A stretch of DNA of 64,000 bases. Source: Sphingomonas gei. GTDB taxonomy: Bacteria > Pseudomonadota > Alphaproteobacteria > Sphingomonadales > Sphingomonadaceae. Both the position numbers and the translations under genes were made by a program. Shown piece after piece: positions 49,594-59,200 of the stretch. The notes under the pieces were generated by a model that did not search any database, was not told the origin of the DNA, and was given only the letters and a program-made list of their open reading frames with translations. Positions within the stretch are counted from its first letter, which is position 1. Each line of letters starts with the position of its first letter. The stretch lies in NCBI RefSeq assembly GCF_004792685.1, contig NZ_SRXT01000004.1, forward strand, positions 552,625 to 616,624, read 5' to 3'.

Positions 49594-52280
49594 TGGACGT
49601 CAACGGCCTGCCGATGTGGGAGCTTGCCGGACGCGCGGACTTCGGTCTGGCGCCTTCGGCCAAGCCGCCCTTCATCGCGGACCGGCTCCATTTCAAGGAC
49701 GCGCTCGGCCATGTCCTGCTGTCCGAAAAGCAGCCGGCGCCGGCGCTGGCCGAAGTCGAGACCTGGGCGCGCGCGCGAGCCTCGGCGCCGTCGCCGGTCG
49801 CCGACCAGCTCGGCGGTTTCGCCTGGTGGGACGGTGCCACACGGACTGTGCAGAGCGCGGGCTTCGCGCCGGGGGCGATGCAGCTGTTTCCGCCCGATCT
49901 CGACCCGCCTTATGCCGAACCGCCGAGCATGATCGGCGCGAGCGATCTCGCGCTCGGCGATGACGACGTGCTCTATATCGCGCGTGACGGCGCGCTCACC
50001 TGGCGCGACTTGCGCGATCGCTGGCGGCCGGCGCGGATCGCGCGCGATGATTTCCGTGCCGACCTGGTCGCGCCGATGCCCGGCGGCGGCGTCTGGGTGT
50101 TCGACAGGCTCCACCGCCGGCTGGGCCGGGCGCGCGGCTATCCGCTGCAATTCGCCGGCCTGCGCGATGCCGACCCGGCGCAATTCGACCCGGTCGAGCC
50201 CAATCGCAATCCGCCGCGGCTGATCCGCGCGCGGGTTGCGCCGCTGGCGAGCGACTATGAAGTGGTGGCGATGGCGGCCTCTCCCGGCGGAAAGCTCGCG
50301 CTGCTGGCATGGGCGCCGGGCGAGGATGCCAGCATCCTCACGCTCGAAGGCAATGCGTTTGCGCGGCGCTTCCGGCTGGAGGGGCTGCGTTTCCCTTATT
50401 CGCTGGCCTGGTCGGGCGAGGATCGCGTCGCGGTGCTGGCCGGCGACGCCAGCAAGCCGGCGCGCCAGGCGTTCCTCTACCCGATCGAAGGCGCGCCGAC
50501 GCCCGATCTGGTCACCGCGCCGGGCGGGCAGATCCATCCGCTGATCGATCCGACCGACGCCAAGTTCGCCAATCGCCTGGCCCCCGTGCCGCATTATCTC
50601 GCCGAAGCGGTGGCGGGGGTGGCAACGGTCGAGCGCCCGCTCCGCGCGCTCTCGGGCGCCAAATATGCGCGCGCCGGATCGGTGCTGATCGGGCCGATCG
50701 ATGCCGGGCGGCCGGGCTGCGTGTGGCACCGGCTGTATGCCGATGCGGCGGTGCCCGATGGCGGCGCGATCACGATCCATGCGCTGGCTGTCGAGAGCCG
50801 CGTGCCGCCCAAGCTTCCGGGCGAGGTGCAGACGCCGGGCTGGGCGCCGCACCGCATCGCCCGTGTGCGCGCCGAGGGTGTGCCGAGCGCCAGCTGGGTG
50901 CCGCAGCCAAGCGAAGTGCCCTTCGCCGAAAGCGCTCTGGGCTGTGACCCTCGCCCCAACGGCGCCGGGCTGTGGACCGTGCTGCTGCAGCACACCGACC
51001 GCAAGGTGCGCCGCGTCACCGGCCGCTATCTGTGGCTGCACGTCACGCTGGAAGGCGACAGCCAGGCGACGCCCGAGCTCGCCGCGCTGCGCATCTATGC
51101 CAACCGCCTGTCGTGGCGGGATCAATATCTGCCGGCATTCTATCGCGAGCCGCTGAGCGGGCCCGATGCAGTGGCGGCGGGGCCAGCGACGCCCAACGAC
51201 TTTCTCGAACGCATGCTCCATCTCTATGAAGGCGTGCTCACCGAGACCGAAGGACGGATCGCCGGATCCTGGCTGCTGACCGATCCCGCCGCGGCGCCCG
51301 AGGCTGCGCTGCCGTGGATCGGGGGGTGGATCGGGGTTCCGATCGACCCCGCCGACAGCGCCGAGCGCACCCGCCAGGCCTTGCTCGCCGCGCCCTATAC
51401 CGCCGCGCTCAACGGCACCTTGGGCGGGCTGCTCGCCGCGCTCGAATTGGGCACCGGGGGACGGCTCTATCAGGGCGCGCGGATCGATCCCGGCGATCGT
51501 GCCCCGGCGCCGGGCGCGCTCGCCGTCGCCAGCCTCGGCGATACGGCAACGCGCGCGCTGGCGCTCGGCATGGCGCCGGGCGGTTCGTGTACGATGCTCG
51601 CCGGCGGCGCCGTGACCCGCGGCAGCATCGTGGTGGTCGAGGGCTTCCGCCTGCGTCGAACCTTCTCGACGATCCTTGGCGCCGATCTCAACGAGGAAGA
51701 GGACCCGCTGACGCTCGGGCTGACTCAGTCGGGCAACAGCTTCGTCGGCGATACGCTGATCCTCGGCGACGTCGCGCGGCAGGAACTGCTCTCCTTGTTC
51801 CGCCCCGAGATCGATCGCGCGCGCAGCGGCGATACCCAGGCGGTGCAGCAATTCTACGCGCGGCTCGCGCACCGCGTGCTCGTGCTGGTGCGCGGGGTGA
51901 GCGACCGGAACGAAATGGCGCGGCTCAAGGATATCATCGAGGCGGCGGTGCCGGCGCATGTCGAGGCGAGCATGCATCAGGCGCGCCGCCCGCTGATCAT
52001 CGGCGCTGCGTCGCTGATCGGTATCGATTCATGGCTCGACGAGCCCGAGCCGTTCGAAGTGGTGCGGCTGGGACGCTCGATTCTTGGCGAGGGCGATTTC
52101 GTCGCGGGTTCGGGCGGGCTCGACCAGCGCGCCGACGGGCCGGTGGCGATCCGGCCGAGCGCACGGATCAGCGGGCCGAGCGTGGTCAGCGCCGGGCAGG
52201 GCTTCGTGCTGAGCGCGATCGGATCGAAGGGCGCGCCCGGCAGCAACATTACCCGCCACATCTGGACGTGGGACGATTGA
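49593..52280 (+). CDS. Tail protein I-like baseplate protein (Pvc12-like), with PKD half-domain
   Basis: An 895-residue protein. Residues to about 480 look like a beta-propeller (repeats such as LALGDDDVLYIARDGALTWR, VWVFDRLHRRLG). The gpI-like part follows: YANRLSWRDQYLPAFYRE, FLERMLHLYEGVLTETEGRI and the WIGGWIGVPID/LLAAPYTAALNGT block. Near the C-terminus, HVEASMHQARRPLIIGAASL is typical. The last 40 residues (VSAGQGFVLSAIGSKGAPGS, end WTWDD) are the first half of a PKD-like domain. Confidence 0.9.
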   Translation: MDVNGLPMWELAGRADFGLAPSAKPPFIADRLHFKDALGHVLLSEKQPAPALAEVETWARARASAPSPVADQLGGFAWWDGATRTVQSAGFAPGAMQLFPPDLDPPYAEPPSMIGASDLALGDDDVLYIARDGALTWRDLRDRWRPARIARDDFRADLVAPMPGGGVWVFDRLHRRLGRARGYPLQFAGLRDADPAQFDPVEPNRNPPRLIRARVAPLASDYEVVAMAASPGGKLALLAWAPGEDASILTLEGNAFARRFRLEGLRFPYSLAWSGEDRVAVLAGDASKPARQAFLYPIEGAPTPDLVTAPGGQIHPLIDPTDAKFANRLAPVPHYLAEAVAGVATVERPLRALSGAKYARAGSVLIGPIDAGRPGCVWHRLYADAAVPDGGAITIHALAVESRVPPKLPGEVQTPGWAPHRIARVRAEGVPSASWVPQPSEVPFAESALGCDPRPNGAGLWTVLLQHTDRKVRRVTGRYLWLHVTLEGDSQATPELAALRIYANRLSWRDQYLPAFYREPLSGPDAVAAGPATPNDFLERMLHLYEGVLTETEGRIAGSWLLTDPAAAPEAALPWIGGWIGVPIDPADSAERTRQALLAAPYTAALNGTLGGLLAALELGTGGRLYQGARIDPGDRAPAPGALAVASLGDTATRALALGMAPGGSCTMLAGGAVTRGSIVVVEGFRLRRTFSTILGADLNEEEDPLTLGLTQSGNSFVGDTLILGDVARQELLSLFRPEIDRARSGDTQAVQQFYARLAHRVLVLVRGVSDRNEMARLKDIIEAAVPAHVEASMHQARRPLIIGAASLIGIDSWLDEPEPFEVVRLGRSILGEGDFVAGSGGLDQRADGPVAIRPSARISGPSVVSAGQGFVLSAIGSKGAPGSNITRHIWTWDD

Positions 52281-52292
52281 GGAGCAGCGACA

Positions 52293-52628
52293 ATGGCGAC
52301 GTTCAAACCCAATGTGCCGGTGGTCCAGAAGGACCCGGTGGTCAGCGTCGACGTGAGTGCGTCGAATCCGCTGTCGACGGGGAAGCACACCTTCATTCTC
52401 ACCGTGGTCGACGATAGCGGCAACGAGTCCGACAAGGTCTCGATCGACGTCATCGTCCAGGATACCGACCGGCCGACCGCGGTGCTCGATGCTGTCGACA
52501 AGAACGGCAACATTTTGGCGCTGCCGCTGGTGGTGGCGCCGGGCGCCAGCTTCATCCTGTCCGGCGTGCGCTCGAAGGACGCGACCGGCAAGATCAAGGA
52601 ATATCGCTTCACCATGGATCCGGCGTAA
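52293..52628 (+). CDS. Small protein with split PKD/Ig-like halves
   Basis: A 111-residue protein. It opens with what looks like the second half of a PKD domain (LSTGKHTFILTVVDDSGNES) and closes with the first half of another one (VVAPGASFILSGVRSKDATG, end RFTMDPA). GAGGAG nine bases before ATG 52293 supports translation start. It follows the tail protein I-like gene by 12 bp. Confidence 0.8.
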   Translation: MATFKPNVPVVQKDPVVSVDVSASNPLSTGKHTFILTVVDDSGNESDKVSIDVIVQDTDRPTAVLDAVDKNGNILALPLVVAPGASFILSGVRSKDATGKIKEYRFTMDPA

Positions 52629-52633
52629 CCGCG

Positions 52634-52924
52634 ATGGTCACGCTGTCACCCGGCAAAACCTTTTCCACGTCGCAGCCCTCGGTTGTGGTGGAGAATGCGC
52701 TCGATCCGGGGCGGCACGTGTTCGAGCTGGTCGTGATCGACGACAGCGGCAATGCCAGCGCGCCGGTCAGCCTGGTGGTCAGCGTCGAGAAACCGGCGAC
52801 CAAACCAAACCCGACCGAGACGCCGCCGACGCGTGCGCCCGACCCCGAGAGCCTGCGCTCCTTCGATGCGCTCAGCCCCACGGTGCTGCGCAACCTCAAC
52901 CTCCGCAACCTCAGACCGAAATAG
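52634..52924 (+). CDS. Small protein with PKD half-domain and Pro/Thr linker
   Basis: A 96-residue protein. The first 55 residues carry the second half of a PKD-like domain (LDPGRHVFELVVIDDSGNAS). A linker, KPATKPNPTETPPTRAPDP, follows, then a short tail ending NLRNLRPK. The gap to the previous gene is only 5 bp. Possibly an adaptor between baseplate and fibres. Confidence 0.78.
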   Translation: MVTLSPGKTFSTSQPSVVVENALDPGRHVFELVVIDDSGNASAPVSLVVSVEKPATKPNPTETPPTRAPDPESLRSFDALSPTVLRNLNLRNLRPK

Positions 52925-52933
52925 GAATCGCCG

Positions 52934-53797
52934 ATGAGCACGCTCCTCGCCACCGATCCCCTGGCAGCGCCGCTGAGACCCGAACGCGTCAATTACGCGA
53001 CCGGGGTGCTGCTCCAGGCGGAGGATTTCCAGGACGAGCAGACCTATCATCGCGGCCGGCTCGCCATGGCGCTGCGCCATATCGCCGGCTTCGGCACGAT
53101 CGCCGGGCTGCGCGTGCGTGCGCCCGCCGCCGGGAACAACGATCTCGAGCTGCGCATCGAGCCCGGGGTCGCGCTCGATCGCTATGGCCGGCTGATCGAG
53201 CTGGGCGAGCCTTATTGCATCCGCCTGGCGAACTGGTTCGCGGCGCAGGAGACCGGCAAGCTGCGCACCGCGGTGCACCGCGCGCCCAATGTCGGTTTTC
53301 CGGTGGCGGTGGTCGCCGACATCTTCCTTTCGGCCAAGGACTGCGCCCGCGGGATGACGCCGAGCGTCGCGTCGGGGCCGTTCGACGCGCTCGATGCCTT
53401 GGTCCCGGCGCGGCTCGCCGAGGAGCCGCAGCTCCAATTGGTGCTGCGCGCCGAAGCCGATCCGATCCCCAGCCCGGCCAATCACTGGCCCGATGCCGCC
53501 GCCAGTCACGACGACAGGCTCAGCGCAGTGCTCGGTTCCTGGGATACCGGGCTGAGCGGCGCCGGCGACGAGGAGCTCGATCCGCTCGCCGAGCAAGTCG
53601 CCGGCACCGATCTCTCGGCGGTACTGCTCGCGCGGGTGGCGATCCCGGTGCAGCTCGCCGCCGACGCGCCGTCCAGCGTCCGCCCGGCGCTCGATGCCGC
53701 GCGCCCGTCGGTCGACAACCGTGTCCGCCCCTTCATCTTCCTTCCCGGCAAATGGAGCGGCCGCGCGCCCGCCGCCGGGGCGCTCGTCGAACCTTGA
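52934..53797 (+). CDS. eCIS adaptor protein A (shared N-terminal module)
   Basis: A 287-residue protein. Residues 18-100 form the module NYATGVLLQAEDFQDEQTYH ... GFGTIAGLRVRAPA ... IEPGVALDRYGRLIELG, also found in the next two genes. The C-terminal half (Asp/Glu-rich, ending RPFIFLPGKWSG) is not recognised. It probably binds the baseplate periphery. GGAATCG-type weak ribosome site precedes ATG 52934. Confidence 0.8.
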   Translation: MSTLLATDPLAAPLRPERVNYATGVLLQAEDFQDEQTYHRGRLAMALRHIAGFGTIAGLRVRAPAAGNNDLELRIEPGVALDRYGRLIELGEPYCIRLANWFAAQETGKLRTAVHRAPNVGFPVAVVADIFLSAKDCARGMTPSVASGPFDALDALVPARLAEEPQLQLVLRAEADPIPSPANHWPDAAASHDDRLSAVLGSWDTGLSGAGDEELDPLAEQVAGTDLSAVLLARVAIPVQLAADAPSSVRPALDAARPSVDNRVRPFIFLPGKWSGRAPAAGALVEP

Positions 53798-53809
53798 GAG
53801 GAACTGACC

Positions 53810-56227
53810 ATGACCGAACTCGCCAAGGCAAGCGGCCGCTCGATCATCGAAGTGGCGGACAGTGCCGAAGCCGCGCGCCTCGCCGGCAGCGGCACCGTCT
53901 CGCGCGATTCGCTGGAGGACGATCTCTCCGGCGGTCCGCTGATCCTCGACGGGCTGCGGCGACGCCCGCGCTATTTCGACGGCCGCTTCCTCACCGGCGC
54001 CGATCTCACCCGCGACCAGGATTATGTCCGTCAACGCCAGGCCGACATGGCGCGCGCCAGCGGCGCGGGGGTGATCAGCGGGCTGCAGGTCGCGGTCGCC
54101 GCCAGCGTGCGCGGCCAGTCGGTGCGCATCCAGGCCGGAGTCGGGCTCACGCCTTCGGGCGACGTCGTCATGCTCGGCAAGCGCCAGGACGTGCCGATCC
54201 TCGACATGCCGGTGACTCGCCAGCTCGATGCCGCGCTCGGGCTTTCGGCCGAGCCGCGCGTGCCGCTCGGGCGGCGCAGCGGGATGTTCGTGCTCGCGCT
54301 GCGCGCGGTCGAGTTCACCGCCAATCCGATCGCCGCCTATCCGCGCAGCATCACCGGGCAGCGCACGGTCGAGGATGGCGACATCATCGAGGCGACGGCG
54401 ATCACGCTGATCCCCTATCCCGATCATAGCGGCGCGGCGACGCTCAGCGCGGCGCGGCGCGCGGTGGCCAAGCAGATCTTCCTCGGCAAGCCCGCGGGCG
54501 TGTCGCAGGATGCGCTGCCGCTGGCGCTGATCGGGCTCGATCGCGGCACGATCCGCTGGATCGACATGGCGATGGTGCGGCGCGAGACCGGCGCCGATTC
54601 GGGGGTGCAGGTCGCGTTCGGCGGGCGCCCGCGGGCGATCGCCGAGGCGCATGTGCTCCAGCATCGCACGCATCTGAACGACGTGCTCGACGAGTTGCGC
54701 GCGCGCTCGATGCCGCCGGTATTCCCCGCGGCGCAGGCCTTTGCCGCGCTGCCGCCCGCCGGGCAATTGCCCGCCGCGGCGATCCAGCCCGACAATTTCG
54801 GCTTTCGACAATTCTACTTCCCCCCAACGGTGGATGTCGACATCGCCTTCGTGCCGGTCGACGAGATCGGCGCATTGGTCGAAGAATCGCTGTCGCTGCC
54901 GCCGATCGATCTCGAGGCGACTGCCGAGGAGATCGACGCGACCGGGGTGCTGGTGATGGTGCCGGTGACGCGGGCGCGCTTCCAGCGCTTCAACAATGCT
55001 TTGCCCAAGACGCGGACCCCGGCGCTGGCCGATCCGGCGGCTGCGGCGTCGAAGCCGGCATTCGACATGCTGTCGAGCCTGATCGCCAAGCGGACCAAGC
55101 GGATCGAGGCGGCGGTGCGCGACGCCGCGGCCGAAGCGCAGGCGCAGGCGGAGGCGCTGACCATGCAGGCCTGGCATGCCGCATGGCAGGAAGCGATCGC
55201 CGCATTGCCGACCACCAACGGCCGCCCGCCCTTGCTGTGGTATACGCGGCGGCGCGCGATCGCGTATGATGGTGCCGCGCTCAACGGCGTCTCGATCAGC
55301 GGCGACGACGTGATCGTCGCCGGGCTGGTGTCGCAGACGCTCAAGCGGCTCAAGCTCGAAAAGCGCTTCGCGTCGATCAATGCGCGGGCGACGGCGCTCG
55401 GCACCGCGCGGGTGATGGCGCTGCTCGGCGGGCGTGCGGTGTCGGGTTCCGACATCCTCACCGCCTCGGTGATCGCGGACCTCGAAGCGGTGATCAAGGC
55501 GATCCCGACCCAGGCGGATCTGCCCAAGACCGATCCCGCGCCGACCACCACTCCCGCGCCTACGCCGAGCAGCGGCGAGTCGCCCAAGCCAAAGCCGGCC
55601 CCCGGCGAGACCCCGCCGATCATCGTCCAGCCGCCGGTGCTACTGCGGCCGACATTGCTCGATGCCAGCGTGCTCACCGCCGGGCCGTCGCTGAGCAGGG
55701 CAATGGCTGCGGCGCCCGCCGTGGCGTTGACCAAGAAGGAGGCGGCCGCCGCAGCCGAGGCGACGCCGTCGCTGGTTCCCGCGGCGGCCGCGCTCGCGTT
55801 GCGGGCGGCGACGGTGAACCCCGCATTGGCCGGGATCGCGCAGCCGGCCAGCGCCGATCTGGCGGTTGCGCGCAGCGGGCTCAACCGGCTGGCGCTGGCT
55901 GCCTCGACGGGCAATCTCACGCTGGCCGCCGGCAACGACATCGTGCTCGGCGACGGCGAAGTGATGGATGTCGCGCAGGATTATAGCGACCCGCGGCTGG
56001 GCGAGGGGCTGGCAAGGCTCCAGGCGCAGATCGGCGAGAGCTGGCCGAACGCGGCGCAGGCGGTGTGGATCGGCGAGAGCGCGCGCGCGCTGCTGCTCGA
56101 CAGCGCCTTCCGCACCCTGGCTGCGAGCGCGCTGCCCGATCTGGCCACTGCGATCGGCCGGGCAGTGGATAGCAAGGACGTGCGTGCGATCGACCAGGCG
56201 CTGACCAGCGGCGTCGCGACGAGCTGA
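53810..56227 (+). CDS. eCIS adaptor protein B, 805 residues, Pro-rich linker
   Basis: The N-terminal module is at about residues 50-130: RRPRYFDGRFLTGADLTRDQ, GAGVISGLQVAVAAS and IQAGVGLTPSGDVVMLGKR. A helical middle follows (IAKRTKRIEAAVRDAAAEAQ). A Pro/Thr/Lys linker lies near 572-605 and an Ala-rich C-terminal part follows. AGAGGAAC precedes ATG 53810. It is likely a baseplate-attached scaffold or fibre base. The linker suggests two separate globular parts. Confidence 0.82.
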   Translation: MTELAKASGRSIIEVADSAEAARLAGSGTVSRDSLEDDLSGGPLILDGLRRRPRYFDGRFLTGADLTRDQDYVRQRQADMARASGAGVISGLQVAVAASVRGQSVRIQAGVGLTPSGDVVMLGKRQDVPILDMPVTRQLDAALGLSAEPRVPLGRRSGMFVLALRAVEFTANPIAAYPRSITGQRTVEDGDIIEATAITLIPYPDHSGAATLSAARRAVAKQIFLGKPAGVSQDALPLALIGLDRGTIRWIDMAMVRRETGADSGVQVAFGGRPRAIAEAHVLQHRTHLNDVLDELRARSMPPVFPAAQAFAALPPAGQLPAAAIQPDNFGFRQFYFPPTVDVDIAFVPVDEIGALVEESLSLPPIDLEATAEEIDATGVLVMVPVTRARFQRFNNALPKTRTPALADPAAAASKPAFDMLSSLIAKRTKRIEAAVRDAAAEAQAQAEALTMQAWHAAWQEAIAALPTTNGRPPLLWYTRRRAIAYDGAALNGVSISGDDVIVAGLVSQTLKRLKLEKRFASINARATALGTARVMALLGGRAVSGSDILTASVIADLEAVIKAIPTQADLPKTDPAPTTTPAPTPSSGESPKPKPAPGETPPIIVQPPVLLRPTLLDASVLTAGPSLSRAMAAAPAVALTKKEAAAAAEATPSLVPAAAALALRAATVNPALAGIAQPASADLAVARSGLNRLALAASTGNLTLAAGNDIVLGDGEVMDVAQDYSDPRLGEGLARLQAQIGESWPNAAQAVWIGESARALLLDSAFRTLAASALPDLATAIGRAVDSKDVRAIDQALTSGVATS

Positions 56228-56241
56228 GCGGAGGACGGCAC

Positions 56242-59200
56242 ATGGAAGTCACCCAGCGCATCGATCGCGCGTTCGCCGACGAGCATGTCATCGGCTGCGA
56301 TCCGCCGCTCCGGCCAGACCTGCCCAATGTCTGGCGGCGGCGGATGCACCCGTTCGCGGGGCGCGCGGTGTCGGACAAGGCGCTCACCGCCGAGCAGGAC
56401 GTGCGCTCGGGGATGCAGCGGCTCTACGGCCTATCGCTCGCGCCGGGCAGCGTCTCGGGGCTCGAAGTGACCGCCGAGCCGGGCGCGATCGGCGCCGTGC
56501 CCGAACTCGTCCAGCTGATCGTCTCGCCGGGGATCGCGCTCGCGGTGTCGGGCGAGGATATCAGCATCGGCAGTGCCCGCCGGGTGAAGCTCGCCGAGCT
56601 GCCGGTGATTCTGCGCGTAGACCACGCCGATGCGATCGAGGAGGATGAAGACCCGGACGTGGTCACCGTCTCACCGCCGGTGGGGGGCGATCGGCTGCGG
56701 CCGGTGCTGCCGCGGCGCATCGGGCGCAGCCTCGGCGGGCTCGCGGCGAGCGCGCGCAGTGCGCTGCTGCCGCATGTCGCGGTGCTCGTCGCGCGGCCAG
56801 TGACGGCGACGATCCTCGGCAGGCCGATGGATGCCTGCCCGCCCGATGCGCGCGATGACGCCTATGTCGACTTGCAGCGCATCGATGGCGCGCAGCTCGC
56901 CTTGTTCCTGTGGCCGGCCGAAGTCACTGCGACCGACGGAAGTCCCGATTATGCGTTGCCCGGCTACGACAAGGCGCAGCGCAATCGCCTGGCTTATGCC
57001 GCGTTCGACAACGAGAAATTGTTCGGCGAAGACGACATGCATCCCTGGGATGCCTGGGGGGTGCCGCTCGCCACGCTCGGCTTCAATCCGGATTGGTCGC
57101 TGGCATTCGTCGACCGGTTCAGCGTGGTGCGGATCGGGGGCACGCCGGGCAATCGCACGGCTTTGGTGCCGATGACCGGCGACCCACGGCTGTGGCAGGC
57201 GCGGATCGACCAGTTCGTCGGCCAATTGGTCGAGCAGCCCTCGTTCGACGAAGTGCTGCTGCGCGACACCTTCGTGCGGCTGCCCCCGGTCGGACTGCTC
57301 CCGCGCGACTTGTTCGATCCGGTGCTGCGGCGCCAGACCTTCTTCCCCGGCAGCTTCGCGCTTTCGGCGATCCCCGTGCCGCAGAGCAATCTCGACATGG
57401 CGATCCGCGAGGCAGCGGCGCTCGCCAGCTATAATCGCAGTGCGCCCGACCGAGTCGAACTGCTCGTGCCGGTGCCCGACACGGTCTACGAGCCGCATCT
57501 GCTCGAGATCGAAGTCGCCGATCCGCGCTTCGCCACCACCATGGCCGCGTTCGCTGCCGATCGGGCGGGCTGGCTGGCGACGCGCGAGATCGGCCGCCGC
57601 CGGCTCGACCGGCTCAACGAGGCGATTTCGGGCCAGCCGGTACGCTGGCCCGCTTCCGACCTGCCTTTGGGCGAGGACAGTCCCGATCCGGGCGATCAGC
57701 CGCCGGTGGAATGCACGCGCACGCGCCGATTCGACGAGGGCGGCGCTACGGTGCGGCTGCACACCATGTCGGGCGCGGCGGCGTCGCTGCCGGTAGCCAA
57801 GAGCGATACGGTGTGGGTGTGGGTGCGGATCCATTCGGCGGCCGGACTCACCGGGCTGTCGCTCCGGCTAGGCGAGGCGACGAGCCCCAGCTTCACGGCG
57901 ATTTTCAGCAAGGGCGTGTTCTGGGGCGCCGCCGACGGGTTTTTCGGCAAGCTCTTCACGGGGGGCGCGCTTCCCCCGGTCGGCCGCTGGACCCGGCTCG
58001 AGGTGCCCGCGTCGCAAGCCTGGGATGCCAATGGCGGTGGGCTCGACGGCTTCCTGGTCAATGGCGTCGAATTCGGCCAGCGCGGCGGGCAAGTCGAATG
58101 GGGACCGTTCGGCACGACCGACGCCAGCGGCAATGTCGCCACCTTCATCGCCGACGATGCTCCCGCCGGGGCGGCCTTGATGTCCGGCACCGCCGGCCAG
58201 ACCAATCCGAGCAGCGGCTGGCCGTGGAAGGCAGTGCCCGGGCGCGAGAATATCGTCGTTCCGGATTTCGGCACGGCCGAGGCAAATGGCGTCCGCGAGG
58301 TGGCGGCGCTGGATCCGTTCCGCGATCAATGGAAGCAGGGCTTCCTGCGGCAGGACCTCACCCAGCTCGAGGAACTGGGCATTGACGCGTTTCTCGGCCA
58401 GATCAGGGCGCGGCTCGACGCGACCAACGATGCGATCGATCTCGGCTTCATCCGCGCGCGCTCGGACATCTACCGCGTTCGCCAATATATGCTCGGCGCC
58501 GACGCCGCCTCGCGGCTGGTGACCTCGCCCACGCTCGCCGATCTCTCGGCGCGCGATGAAAGCGCGCGCGCAACCAGCGCGGGGATCGCCGGCTTCCTCG
58601 ATCGCATCAAGGCGTTCGAACCGATCGAGCCGACCCCGACCCCCTCGGGGGGGACGGCGTCAGCGGCCGCGGCCGCAGCGGCGGCGGCTGCAGCGTCGGC
58701 GAAGTCGGCGGCTGCGAAGTCCGCAGCTTCGAGCAGCCAGCTGGCCGCGGCGGCGTTCGTGCCGAAGATCGCAAAGCTGGACCTGGTGTCGATTGCACCG
58801 ATAGCGGCGGTGGCGGAAGCGCGCGAGCGGCTGCTCACCACCAGCGCTACCAACGCGCTGGCGTCACCTGCATTCGCCGCGCCCACGGCCATGGCGTTCT
58901 CGATGCCGCTGTCGATCCTGCCGATCAATACTGCGATATCGGCCATTCACACGCCGACGGCGTTCGCACCGCCGACCAGTATCGGGCTTGCCCAGATCGG
59001 CCTCAATTCGAATCGCTACGAACCGGCAGACATCCGCGGATCGCGGCCTGTCGCGGGGCTGGTCGAGCGGACGCTGAGCGTCGCCGAACGCATCAAGCCC
59101 TCGCCGGCGGCGATGGCGCTCGATTATGCGATCGGCAGCAAGGCGGCGGTGATCAGCACCCTGGCGTCGCTCATCGCGACCGCCGCCAATTTCCGTCCCC

